In this document: one piece after another, positions 45,307 to 54,414 of the stretch | How positions within the stretch are numbered: position 1 is the stretch's first letter | Layout of the letters: each line of letters starts with the position of its first letter | Assembly: GCA_002494725.1 (NCBI GenBank) | Contig: DACG01000012.1 | Coordinates: 41,019-105,018, forward strand | Direction: 5' to 3' | From: Geoglobus sp. UBA235 | Lineage (GTDB): Archaea > Halobacteriota > Archaeoglobi > Archaeoglobales > Archaeoglobaceae | Length of the DNA: 64,000 nt | Made by a program: the position numbers and the translations under genes | Notes under the pieces: model-generated | The model's database searches: none | Told to the model about the DNA's origin: nothing | Seen by the model: only the letters and a program-made list of their open reading frames with translations

Positions 45307-45551
45307 TTAGTCACCTGAAGCGCCTCGGATATTTCAATGGCCGCTTCTATGCATACAGGGTCCTCGCATATTACCTTTAAATTACCTTTTATTTTCACAA
45401 CCCCGCCAAAGTTGCTGAGATTTATTTCTTTATCACATATGAAACATTTTACTTTTCCCCCAATGATGTCCTGAAGGATGCCTAATTTATTCAGAACCCT
45501 TTGAAGGTCCTCCTCATAAATTGCTGGGACTTCAAGCTCAATGGCATTCAT
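45303..45551 (-). CDS. Small Cys-rich protein in the defence operon
   Basis: 82 aa with CFIC at ~36-39 and two further Cys in ICEDPVCIEAA (~61-71), which together could hold one zinc; the rest is helical and acidic. I do not recognise the family. It starts 89 nt after the methylase stop and its own stop overlaps the next start, implying a stable stoichiometric relation with the membrane-anchored protein. Confidence 0.65.
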   Translation of the reverse strand: MNAIELEVPAIYEEDLQRVLNKLGILQDIIGGKVKCFICDKEINLSNFGGVVKIKGNLKVICEDPVCIEAAIEISEALQVTK

Positions 45552-45640
45552 TAGCCTTCACCCAAATATATTATGAGTTGGTAAGGTATATTAATTGTTT
45601 TACCTTCAATAACCGTTATAAAAATTTTGTAATTTATTCT

Positions 45641-48340
45641 CTACTCAAAGAAATCTGTCAACTTCGCCTCCTTAGCCTTAGCCTCACTTATTATCCTCTC
45701 CTTCCCTGTCAAGAATCCATCAAGCAGCTTCTTTTCCTTGCTGTCATTTGGCAGACACTCACTCACAGCCTGAGCAAATCTGAAGAATGAGTCCCTGAGC
45801 CAGCCAGTTTCCTGCAGAGTTTGAGTTATTTCATCCCTCTTGCCCTTCTCCCAGAGCAACAGCACTTTATGCAGAACATCTACAAGCTCCTTTGCATCTT
45901 CAAGCTCCTTCAAATCTCTCTCATGCGGTCCAAGAAGGTAGATGTATTCCTTGTCCTTTACAACAAAACTCCTGTTCCAGACTTTTTCGAGGTCAACACC
46001 TACACTCTGGGCAAGTTTACGGGCTTCGTCGAAATGAACTTTAGCGGTTTGATAGCTCCAGCGGTAAAGCAGGTAGAATCTCGACAAAGGAGAGAGTTCT
46101 CCAGCTATGCCATTGTGGAGGATTTGTCTGACAGCGTAGTCTGTAACGAGCTCTCTGACGTATTCAAGGAGTTTGTCTGCTCTGATAATGTTACCTGCAT
46201 AGTCCATGACTTTTTCATACTTGCCGAATACTTCAATTGCAGACCCTATTGCTGAGATGAAGAAGTCAGCACCGCTTATTCCTTCTTTCCACAGTCTGTC
46301 GAGTTTTTTGTTGAGATGTTTTTTAAGTTCTTCCTTGACTTCGTTGAACCATCCAGTTGGCTGTCTCTGCATTTTTCTGGCGACGATGTAGATTGATGAA
46401 GCCAATGCTGCTGACTCCTTTGCCCTTAATCTTGCCTTCATCTCTGTGTTAATGGGCCATGAGGCTGTTATCACCAATCCAGAATCGAGGAGAGAGTTAA
46501 TGAGCGTCTCCCAGCCTGATGTTGTTTTGTGGGCATAGACGATTACAGCGATGCCGTTTGGTTTGAGTATGCGGTGTATCTCCTTGAACGACTGGCTGAG
46601 CATGTTCTCGAAGTATTCTTTGGCTTCTTCCCAGCTTCTGTTGTTGGTGTATGCAACTATCTCTTTTGATTTTGGAGTCAGTGGCGTGGAGAAAAGCTCT
46701 GGATACAAATCACTGAGAGTTCTTTTCAGCCAGACATAGAAGAAGTCCGAGAGGTAAGAGTAGGGGACGTTATCGTAGTAAGGTGGGTCTGTAAAGACTG
46801 CGTCGAAGTGGTTGTCTGGGAAGGGGAGTTCTGTAGCTGATGCTTGTGTAACTGTCGCTGAAGTTTTTATTGGATTTAGATTGGGCAATACCCCGAGCAT
46901 TCTATCAAATAAACTGGCCCATGTACCAGCAGTATCAGAAACAATATTATTTTCTGTGTAATCGTAAACCATAGCTATTGCTTGCCTTGTTAAACCTTGA
47001 ACTATAGCTTCAGCATCGGGTTTCCATCGTGCCAGATTGCAAGTAAAATCGACAGTTCTGGTAAATCCTAACCCCAAATAACTCACAACACCCCTCGCAT
47101 ACTCTTTCTCATACCCCTCCTCAACCATCCTGCGGTAAGCTTCCCTCACCTTATCCACAAACGTAATCAGAGCGAGCTTCTGCCTTGAATTGAACAGATC
47201 TCCCCACGTGTTCAACCCGTAATTTCTAACAGAGAATGCCCTCTCTGCTCCCTTTCCTTTGCCCTCTGGCGTAGGTTCATCAGGAACAGGCTCAATCCCC
47301 CACTTTTTGCGAAACTCTTCAACCTTCTCAGCCAAACACTCCTCAGCCTGCCTGAAAACCTCAATGTCCTTCTCATTCGCAACCCTGTAAAACTTCCCCT
47401 TCTTCTTTGGATTGTGCAGAACTACGGCAACCATTCTCTCTCCAGCCTTACCCTCCCGAAACAGCCTCCTCGTTGTCTTAGCATCAACAGTTGAACCGCA
47501 GACAAGACATGTGGCAATCGCCCCTTTCACGGTCCCTTTAGACGGGTCGAATCCAGCTGGCATCTCCTCGTAACCATCCCCGACAACCTTGAACTTCACT
47601 TCGTTGCCCTCAACGTAAGGATACAGCGCCACCTTCTTGTTGCTCTTCTTCGCTAACCAGAACTGCCTCATCAAAGGTATTTCAGCCCCGCATGAAGGGT
47701 TCTGGCACGGAATTGTCCTCGCCCATATGTAGCCAACGGGAATGTACTCCTCTCCACTCTCGCCGAAGTATCCCTTCTTTTCAATCACATCGTTTGGATA
47801 AAACCTTCCAATCTCCTTCTTCGCCTCCTCAAGAACCCACTCTCCCCACTTCTTAACATCCTCAACCAGCTTTTCTCCATATTTCTGCGGATACTCAAGC
47901 ACGGCTTTCAGAATCAGAACAGCAACTGGATTGTAATCTGAGGCGTAGGTTTCACATCCAAGCCTTAAAGCCTCCAGCGGAATGGCCCCACCACCAGCAA
48001 ACGGGTCGAGCACTCTTGGAGTATATCCCAGAGCTTTTCTGATGTCCTCTCTCGCCTTCTCGACGTATGTTGGATTCAGCGAGTTCTCCCATTTGCATAA
48101 CTCAGCGAGAAACTGCTTTATCTTCTCTGCCTCTTCAACATCCTCTGGAGCGGGAATTAATGCAGCATAAGCTGTTGCCCTCGAAGCTGCCAATGGACGT
48201 CGAGCCCACCAAATATGCAACGTTGAGATGTGCCCGTGCCTTATGTTCTTCTCCCTTGCACTCTCCTCGCTTACCTCCTTAACCGGGAAAGTTTCTTCGA
48301 TGAATGAGCGTTTTATTGGAAACTCTTCTGGCTCACTCAT
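45641..48340 (-). CDS. DUF1156 adenine-specific DNA methyltransferase
   Basis: 899 aa. N-terminal DUF1156 block (RSFIEETFPVKEVSEESARE and HGHISTLHIWWARRPLAASR), SAM motif I LDPFAGGGAIPLEALRLG (~112-129), a Cys-rich insertion (CQNPSC, CLVCG), catalytic motif IV TDPPYYDNVPY (~528-538, D-P-P-Y of N6-adenine or N4-cytosine enzymes) and a long C-terminal region (~640-899) without recognised motifs. Proposed to mark host DNA while the SNF2/DUF499 partners act on unmarked DNA. ATG 48340 immediately follows the hepT stop. Confidence 0.9.
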   Translation of the reverse strand: MSEPEEFPIKRSFIEETFPVKEVSEESAREKNIRHGHISTLHIWWARRPLAASRATAYAALIPAPEDVEEAEKIKQFLAELCKWENSLNPTYVEKAREDIRKALGYTPRVLDPFAGGGAIPLEALRLGCETYASDYNPVAVLILKAVLEYPQKYGEKLVEDVKKWGEWVLEEAKKEIGRFYPNDVIEKKGYFGESGEEYIPVGYIWARTIPCQNPSCGAEIPLMRQFWLAKKSNKKVALYPYVEGNEVKFKVVGDGYEEMPAGFDPSKGTVKGAIATCLVCGSTVDAKTTRRLFREGKAGERMVAVVLHNPKKKGKFYRVANEKDIEVFRQAEECLAEKVEEFRKKWGIEPVPDEPTPEGKGKGAERAFSVRNYGLNTWGDLFNSRQKLALITFVDKVREAYRRMVEEGYEKEYARGVVSYLGLGFTRTVDFTCNLARWKPDAEAIVQGLTRQAIAMVYDYTENNIVSDTAGTWASLFDRMLGVLPNLNPIKTSATVTQASATELPFPDNHFDAVFTDPPYYDNVPYSYLSDFFYVWLKRTLSDLYPELFSTPLTPKSKEIVAYTNNRSWEEAKEYFENMLSQSFKEIHRILKPNGIAVIVYAHKTTSGWETLINSLLDSGLVITASWPINTEMKARLRAKESAALASSIYIVARKMQRQPTGWFNEVKEELKKHLNKKLDRLWKEGISGADFFISAIGSAIEVFGKYEKVMDYAGNIIRADKLLEYVRELVTDYAVRQILHNGIAGELSPLSRFYLLYRWSYQTAKVHFDEARKLAQSVGVDLEKVWNRSFVVKDKEYIYLLGPHERDLKELEDAKELVDVLHKVLLLWEKGKRDEITQTLQETGWLRDSFFRFAQAVSECLPNDSKEKKLLDGFLTGKERIISEAKAKEAKLTDFFE

Positions 48341-48688
48341 TTAATCCTCCTCCATCTCACTGAGAATTTTAACAATCTTGAATTTCAGCTCGGGTATATC
48401 CTCAACAGCGACCTTCCAGACTCTCCTCAAGTTCACACCAAAATAAGCGTGAATCAAAACGTCCCTCATCCCCGCAATCTGTTTCCAGGGAATGTCAGGA
48501 TATTTCTCCCGTATGCTGTCCGGGATATTCTTCACGGCCTCACCAATTATCTCAAGCCTCCTCAACACAGCATCCTGAATAATCGTGTTCTCGTAAAATT
48601 CCTCTTCGTCAACATTGCTTGTATACTCTTCAATTTTCTCGATGCTCTCAAGGACATCTTCCAGGAATAGTCTCACATCTCTCTTCAA
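48341..48688 (-). CDS. hepT: HepT-like HEPN ribonuclease toxin (DUF86)
   Basis: 115 aa HEPN domain. The catalytic RX4HXY motif is intact in MRDVLIHAYFGV (~76-87); the Tyr after the His is the residue known to be AMPylated by MntA in the characterised HepT/MntA systems. LRRLEIIGEAVKNIP (~43-57) is the usual DUF86 helix. Start overlaps the mntA end by 4 nt; its stop abuts the methylase start. Confidence 0.9.
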   Translation of the reverse strand: MKRDVRLFLEDVLESIEKIEEYTSNVDEEEFYENTIIQDAVLRRLEIIGEAVKNIPDSIREKYPDIPWKQIAGMRDVLIHAYFGVNLRRVWKVAVEDIPELKFKIVKILSEMEED

Positions 48689-48966
48689 AATATCACCACT
48701 TGTTCCTTCAGTATTCTTTCCCTCAACCTTGGTTTTATCGTGTCGTATTCAACCAAATCCACCTTTCTGCCCAGCGTTTCTTCCAGTTCAAGCTTCAATG
48801 CCACAAAATCCAGAAGACTGATGTCCTCATCGATTTCAACGAGTATATCTATGTCGCTGCTCTCTCTCATCTCTCCTCTAACCGCTGAGCCGAAAATTGA
48901 TGCTCGTTTAACACCATATTTCCGCAATATTGGGGTGACATCTCTCTTAATTTCCTCAAGCTTCAT
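48685..48966 (-). CDS. mntA: MntA-like minimal nucleotidyltransferase antitoxin
   Basis: About 93 aa. GSX10DXD signature intact: GSAVRGEMRESSDIDILVE (~27-45), third Asp in KVDLVEYD (~68-75). In studied pairs such enzymes transfer AMP to the Tyr of HepT and silence it. ATG 48966 preferred; a GTG three codons earlier is possible. Order antitoxin-toxin fits the family. Confidence 0.9.
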   Translation of the reverse strand: MKLEEIKRDVTPILRKYGVKRASIFGSAVRGEMRESSDIDILVEIDEDISLLDFVALKLELEETLGRKVDLVEYDTIKPRLRERILKEQVVIF

Positions 48967-49167
48967 ACTTACCACAATTTATAGTCTCTATCCATAAAGG
49001 TCTTTCTGATTTCCTTTGGTATCTTTTCTAGTTTTTCTCATACCCTTATCTTAGCTGAATTTATTAACAAGCATGATATTTTCTCTATAGACAATTTTGC
49101 CGAATTAACCCAGCTAAATAACTTCTTTATGGTCAGGTCCTTGCTGATTCTTCTTTCTCTATATTTT
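48967..49167. other. A/T-rich gap inside the defence island
   Basis: About 200 bases between the 581-aa gene and mntA, the only sizeable gap in the island. TATA-like stretches exist (for example AAAAATATAG on the minus strand near 49160), so mntA-hepT-methylase and the genes after it may have their own promoter. No ORF or structured RNA evident. Confidence 0.4.
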
Positions 49168-50883
49168 TCAATCACCCTGAATTAATTTACTAAAGTACCC
49201 CAAAGCAGTTCTTAGTTGATGCCAGGGATTATTTGCATAATCTTTGGCTTCTATACTGACTCCTAAAACATTCTCAGTAAGTTCTTTAAATGCAGATAGA
49301 AACTTCAAAAATTCTGTCAAGATATAGATGAAAGAGAGTCCTGAATTTTCGTTGGGTATGTTAAACTTAAGTAAAACTTCTTCAACACTCTTCTCTGGAT
49401 GCCCCTTGCAGTTTCTTAGTTCGTTTATTACTCCTAAAATGTAACTTTCCCCTTCATGATTAATCTTTCCGTATTTCCTAAAAAGTAAACGAATGAACGC
49501 TATAGATCTCATATCTTCATAATGTTGTTCGCCAGCTAAATGTGAAAAATGTGGATCATTCTTGATTTCATCAATTCCGTATTCTGGTATTATAAGTTTT
49601 CTAAACTCTAACATCACATCCGCCAGCTCTCCGAATTGCCTTGAAATTAACCCTAGTAAGACGCATTCCGAAAGTTTGTCTTCATCGGGAGTTAATAATA
49701 AACTCTTGCCAAATCTATCAATCCAGGGTTCATTTACATCTATCAAGCAACGGGAGATTGTCCAGCCTATTGGATAAGTTTCGGGGAATTTAGCATGGAT
49801 TTTGATTTTGATAAACTCCTCTGGTGGATCTGCTTTTTTAGGTTCAGAAAATGCGGATAGTTTCTTCTGTTTTTCAAGGCTTAATTTAGCTAATAAGCCC
49901 AAAAAAGTTTGAAATTGACCATATTTGTTAATACACCCATCAAGATACTCTCCATCCGCGAATTTCAAAGTAAGAGTTGTTAACGTATTAAATTTGATTT
50001 TATTATTAGGCTCTGAAAGAAATATCTTAAACATAGATTGGCTAAATGATATTATTTTAAAATAATCTCTTTTTTCATTTTCGAATTTTATAGGTTCTCC
50101 ATCTTCATCTTTAAATTCGACTCCAAATTCAAATTCTGACGTTTTATATCTTCGTCTTTTCGGTTCTGAAGCTGGATTAATCCAAAAACTTTCCCAAAGA
50201 CGTGATAGATAAACATATTCTCCCGAAATTGGGTCATCGATAATTACGAAATAATGCCTGCCAAACTCAGTTTCTTTCTGATACTCTTCTAATTCCAACC
50301 TCACTGGGGTTTTAAGTGCTTTTTCTGCATATCTAACAATCAAAAGTCCACACTTTCGTGCAGAGAGATAATCTCTAAGCATATCCTTTCTAACTCCAAG
50401 CCAAGCATTATGTTCCTCCCAGCCATAGTTAATAATTTCTCCTTCACACCGTATTATTATCTCATTAGTGTATGGATCTTTCCAACAACTGTCCTTTCTT
50501 TTTAAATTCAAATACTTAATTAGTCTGTCTGTAGGCTCATAGTATCCTAAACCTAAGCCTTCAAATCTTCTTTCGTTTACTATAATCTCAAAATTTACAC
50601 CCCCTATTTTGAAAGTTTCACCTGTATTATAATTTCCATTTTCATCGAAATATGGTTGCCCATCATTTCCTGTAAAACTATCAAAATAGAATTTTTTGAT
50701 TACTTTCTCTCGCTGTTCAATGGGAACCAGAAAAGAGTGTATACCTATATATTCTGTAAGTTCTCCATTTAAGTCGCCTATTTTTTCTTTATTAAATGAT
50801 GATTTTGCAATAATTACAAAAGAATCTACCTCCAAAATCCTGTTTAGAAAGTCTCCCATTGACAAATATTTCTCTATATTCAT
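49168..50883 (-). CDS. 581-aa-class unknown protein with HEPN-like C-terminus, in the defence operon
   Basis: 571 aa from ATG 50883, which has GAAGGGGGC seven bases upstream; the frame to 50913 would overlap the helicase. The first ~200 residues look mixed alpha/beta (SMGDFLNRILEVDSFVIIAK; YLSARKCGLLIVRY). The C-terminal ~100 residues contain INELRNCKGHP (~488-498), an RX4H motif in the context typical of HEPN RNases (NELRNxxxH), followed by long helices. I recognise no family for the whole protein. Codon use is more A/T-rich than in the helicase next to it. Possible role: RNase effector or nuclease-associated sensor. Confidence 0.7.
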   Translation of the reverse strand: MNIEKYLSMGDFLNRILEVDSFVIIAKSSFNKEKIGDLNGELTEYIGIHSFLVPIEQREKVIKKFYFDSFTGNDGQPYFDENGNYNTGETFKIGGVNFEIIVNERRFEGLGLGYYEPTDRLIKYLNLKRKDSCWKDPYTNEIIIRCEGEIINYGWEEHNAWLGVRKDMLRDYLSARKCGLLIVRYAEKALKTPVRLELEEYQKETEFGRHYFVIIDDPISGEYVYLSRLWESFWINPASEPKRRRYKTSEFEFGVEFKDEDGEPIKFENEKRDYFKIISFSQSMFKIFLSEPNNKIKFNTLTTLTLKFADGEYLDGCINKYGQFQTFLGLLAKLSLEKQKKLSAFSEPKKADPPEEFIKIKIHAKFPETYPIGWTISRCLIDVNEPWIDRFGKSLLLTPDEDKLSECVLLGLISRQFGELADVMLEFRKLIIPEYGIDEIKNDPHFSHLAGEQHYEDMRSIAFIRLLFRKYGKINHEGESYILGVINELRNCKGHPEKSVEEVLLKFNIPNENSGLSFIYILTEFLKFLSAFKELTENVLGVSIEAKDYANNPWHQLRTALGYFSKLIQGD

Positions 50884-50896
50884 GATTTTGCCCCCT

Positions 50897-53800
50897 TCAG
50901 CATACTCTTTCAACCCTCCCCTTCCACTTCCACTCGTTAACCGGCACGATAAACCTCACAGCCTCTACTTTCTCAATAACCTCAAGCGTCTCTGCCGGGT
51001 TATTTATGATGTACAGCGTCGGATTGATTGCTGCATTCTCTACTATGTAGAGCCAGTACTGCTCCTTAAAGCGCTTAGCCTTAAACCATTCATTTGGCGT
51101 TAATGCAACCTCTCCAGTCGTAGCCCTTGCTTTGACTTCAATATATCTCACCTCTCCATCCTTGCCTTGTGAACGGATATCGTATCCAAGATTCATGGCA
51201 GAGACGTCTTCTGGAATCCTCCCTTGCATCCTTTCGTAGGCCATGGCAACTTCCATGCCTATCTTCTCAATCTCAGCATCGCTGACCATCTCATCTCCTG
51301 CTATAACCCTCACAACGCCAACGAGCTTTGGCATGGTAACAGTAAGATTTTTCTCCCTTTCAATTTCCCATTTCAGCTCTTCCAGAGCTCTTTCATATTC
51401 CCTCTTCCTCCTCTCTGCCATCTGTATAGCTAAATCCATCTTAGCCCCTCTCTTGCTCTTCTCCTCATATTCCATCAGTTTGAGGTCGTATTTTCTTATC
51501 AGGCTCTCAAGGGACTTGACACCGTACTTCTCCTTGATTTCAGCCTGTCTGAGCCTTTCTTTCAGAAGCTCATCCTTGAAGTTCATCAGAGCCCTTATGG
51601 CGTAGTTTTCAGCTTCTCTTTTCCACTCATCTTCAAGGTTAAACCTTCCGTTGTATGGCGCTAAATCCCAGATGACAGAGGGATTAATATCCCTGATTTC
51701 GCCGGTTCTGTCATCTCTGTAGATAGCAAACAGTCTTTTTCCAGCCACAACACCTTTACCATCTCTTACTTCTCCTTCGAAGAAGAAGATTAAACCATTG
51801 TAAATCCCAGAGGGGTCCCTGAAAACAGCCCCCTTCATGCAGTCCTTGAGATAGTTTCTGAGAACCCACTCCAAAACTGCTTCAAATAAGGGATGACCAA
51901 AGGAGACAAACTCCGCATCGGCATGCTTCATGGCAATGTCCTTGTCAAACGTGACGTTTCTGTATCTGGAAGCCAGAGTACCCCATGTGTTCTTGAAGCT
52001 GTCCTCAGCAGCAATCTTCCTTATCTCGTAGGGTATTGAATCTATTCTGTAAAATTCTCCTGTCTTAACAATCCTGCCTCCAGCTTTCTGAAATGCTTTA
52101 ACAAAGAAATTTTCAGTATATTCAGGAATAAGCCTGTATTCCTTCGCCTTCTCAGCCATCTCCTTAATTCTTGTGTAATCTATGAACCTTGTTGCAAGGC
52201 TCTCGCCTAAGACATCTTTGACCCTCTTGATATATTCTTCATCAAGCTTTGCCTCTATAGATGCCAGAATTTCTTCTATGCTTCTTGCATTCGCTGCTGC
52301 CTCAATAACAAGCTGGTAAAAGTCCTTCCCAGGAAATATCTCGCCAATAACATCGAAAACCCTATCGCCAAGAGCATTTCTTATCTCGTTAATCTTATCC
52401 AGCAGTCTTGAAAGGACCATCCCCTCTCTCGTATCTTCATTGACGAGGTTGTAAATGAAAACCTCCTTTGTCTGGCCATATCTGTGAATTCTTCCCATCC
52501 TCTGCTCAAGCCTGTTGGGGTTCCAGGGGATGTCGTAGTTTATCATGATGTTGCAGAACTGCAGGTTGATACCTTCTCCTGCAGCCTCCGTGGCAACCAT
52601 CACCTGCGTGTTGTGCTTGAACTCCTTCTCAGCCCTTATCCTGTCTTCAAGCTTCATTCCACCGTGGATGTAGTTTACGCTGTAGCCCCAGCTCCTGATT
52701 TTGTCGTAAAGGTAATCTAGGGTGTCTCTTGATTCGGTGAATATCAGAATCTTCTGATTTTTTATCTCATCCCTCTCCATGAGCTTCTTGAGTTCTTTGA
52801 GCTTCACCTCGCTCTCCTTGCTGATTATCTCATCTGCCATCTCAATAAGCATTTCAATGGTCTTTATCTCCTTTTCAAGCTCCTCCTTTGTCTCAGCAAC
52901 ACTTAAAGCCTCCCAATCCTGCTCAATCTTCCATCTCTCTTCCTCTTCGTAGTCTTCAATTTCTTCAATGTCTGCTGGCTTGATTTCTTTCTCAATGCCA
53001 TCTCGCAAATACTCCTCAAGTCTTCTTTTCCTCCTCTCTAAGGAGCGCTTTAATGCGTAAACACTCGACGCCATTCTCCTCTGCAAAATAATGAGGGCAA
53101 AGGCAACATTCCTCTTCTTCTCGCTCTTCAAAGCCTTGTTGTACTGATTCACCACGTAGTTTGAGAGCTCCCAGTAAAGCTCTCTCTCATCGTTGGTGGT
53201 GTTGAACTTGATGGTGAAAACGTGTCTTGGGAGGAAAAGCGGCTTTCCTTCAAAATCCCTCAAATCCTCCTTGAGCCTCCTGATGAAAAGCGGGTTGTCT
53301 TGGTTCCTAATAGATTCCATAAGCATAGACTGGGAGGAGAAGAATCCCGGTTCGAGCAAATCAAGGAACAGCCTGAAGTTCTCAGCATCTCCTTTGTGGG
53401 GTGTTGCCGTGAGAAAAACCAGATGCTCAGAAGTTCTGGACAAAACCTCTCCGAGCTTGTACCTCGCAGTCTTGTTTATCTTATCTCCATAGCGATAAGC
53501 AGCCATTTTATGGGCCTCATCAACAATAACCAAATCCCAGTGAACGCTGCTAAGAGTATTACGGATGTGGTCCTGCTTTGCAAAGTCTATGGAGGTTATT
53601 ACTTGATTCTCCCTCTCCCAGATATTCTCCCCGTAGTGAGCATCCATGGTATGCCTGTCTACAATCATGAAGTTCTCTGAGAACCTCTCTTTCAGCTCCC
53701 TCCTCCACTGGTCCTTGAGGTGGCCGGGGACAACAATCAGTATTCTTTTAGCAAGCCCTCTAAGCTTTAGCTCCTTGATAACCAGCCCTGCCATTATGGT

Positions 53801-54187
53801 TTTACCCGCTCCAGGGTCGTCAGCAATCAGGAACCTTATTCTCGGCAGCTTTAAAACGTAGCCATAAACAGCCTCAATCTGATGGGGCAGGGGATCTACT
53901 CTGGAAACATTCATGGCCAAGATGGGGTCGAAAAGGGAAGATAGCCTGAATCGGTAAGCTTCCAAACCTAAGAAAACGTTTTCAGAATCAGCAGAGAAAT
54001 CTGTGTCGTAAGTGAAAGCCCTCAACCTTGAAATCTCCTCTTTAGGAATTATTGTGTCCACATGCTGGTTGCTGTTAATCGTAGCTCCAACAATTCTTAT
54101 GTAATCTCCAAAATCCTCTACTTTCTCTATTTTGACCGGCTCTGGAAAGAAAGATGATTGTACAATAGTGCCACTTCTTATTTCCAT
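50897..54187 (-). CDS. SNF2/DISARM DrmD-like helicase with C-terminal DUF3883
   Basis: 1096 aa. N-terminal SH3-like stretch, then a superfamily 2 SNF2-type helicase: Walker A ADDPGAGKTIMAGLVIKEL (~123-141), DEAH box VIVDEAHKMAAYR (~225-237), TATPHKGDAENF, and the C-terminal lobe motif VI NPNRLEQRMGRIHRYGQTKE (~555-574). The last ~110 residues are DUF3883 with a PD-(D/E)XK-like IEVKARA (~1025-1031). Domain order matches DrmD of class 1 DISARM. A TATA-like GAAATATAC lies ~25 nt before ATG 54187, so this is the first gene of the operon. Confidence 0.88.
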   Translation of the reverse strand: MEIRSGTIVQSSFFPEPVKIEKVEDFGDYIRIVGATINSNQHVDTIIPKEEISRLRAFTYDTDFSADSENVFLGLEAYRFRLSSLFDPILAMNVSRVDPLPHQIEAVYGYVLKLPRIRFLIADDPGAGKTIMAGLVIKELKLRGLAKRILIVVPGHLKDQWRRELKERFSENFMIVDRHTMDAHYGENIWERENQVITSIDFAKQDHIRNTLSSVHWDLVIVDEAHKMAAYRYGDKINKTARYKLGEVLSRTSEHLVFLTATPHKGDAENFRLFLDLLEPGFFSSQSMLMESIRNQDNPLFIRRLKEDLRDFEGKPLFLPRHVFTIKFNTTNDERELYWELSNYVVNQYNKALKSEKKRNVAFALIILQRRMASSVYALKRSLERRKRRLEEYLRDGIEKEIKPADIEEIEDYEEEERWKIEQDWEALSVAETKEELEKEIKTIEMLIEMADEIISKESEVKLKELKKLMERDEIKNQKILIFTESRDTLDYLYDKIRSWGYSVNYIHGGMKLEDRIRAEKEFKHNTQVMVATEAAGEGINLQFCNIMINYDIPWNPNRLEQRMGRIHRYGQTKEVFIYNLVNEDTREGMVLSRLLDKINEIRNALGDRVFDVIGEIFPGKDFYQLVIEAAANARSIEEILASIEAKLDEEYIKRVKDVLGESLATRFIDYTRIKEMAEKAKEYRLIPEYTENFFVKAFQKAGGRIVKTGEFYRIDSIPYEIRKIAAEDSFKNTWGTLASRYRNVTFDKDIAMKHADAEFVSFGHPLFEAVLEWVLRNYLKDCMKGAVFRDPSGIYNGLIFFFEGEVRDGKGVVAGKRLFAIYRDDRTGEIRDINPSVIWDLAPYNGRFNLEDEWKREAENYAIRALMNFKDELLKERLRQAEIKEKYGVKSLESLIRKYDLKLMEYEEKSKRGAKMDLAIQMAERRKREYERALEELKWEIEREKNLTVTMPKLVGVVRVIAGDEMVSDAEIEKIGMEVAMAYERMQGRIPEDVSAMNLGYDIRSQGKDGEVRYIEVKARATTGEVALTPNEWFKAKRFKEQYWLYIVENAAINPTLYIINNPAETLEVIEKVEAVRFIVPVNEWKWKGRVERVC

Positions 54188-54189
54188 GA

Positions 54190-54222
54190 AATCTGATAAG
54201 AGTTTGTTGTATATTTCACTTT
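54190..54222 (-). promoter_or_regulatory. Promoter of the defence operon
   Basis: On the minus strand GTGAAATATACAAC ends about 22-25 nt before ATG 54187 and fits a BRE/TATA element with a leaderless or very short leader transcript. Confidence 0.45.
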
Positions 54223-54258
54223 CTCAAAGACAAGAATGGCTCATATGTGTGATAAAAA

Positions 54259-54375
54259 TTAAAAGTATAGTCCCTCTTCTACTTTCCCATAATGCTCTGT
54301 ATAATATTCGAGTCTCTCATTTGCCTTCTGAGAATTTCTAAACGCTTCCACTTCAATCTCGTCTTCAAAATCCAC
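54259..54375 (-). other. Possible short ORF or truncated gene next to the IS remnant
   Basis: GTG 54375 opens a 38-codon frame, VDFEDEIEVEAFRNSQKANE then RLEYYTEHYGKVEEGLYF, ending at TAA 54259. Composition is protein-like (amphipathic helix) but no ribosome binding site is clear. It may be the tail of a gene cut by the insertion sequence that ends near 54400, or a tiny genuine protein. Confidence 0.35.
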
Positions 54376-54414
54376 TATGGTTACATGTATTTAGAGTATT
54401 TCCCAAATCACATC

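Noticed and set aside
41636..54187. A complete DISARM system
   Set aside because: Only the DrmD-like helicase and an adenine methylase match. DrmA, DrmB and DrmC are not encoded here, and DUF499, DUF1156 and the TA pair are not DISARM parts.
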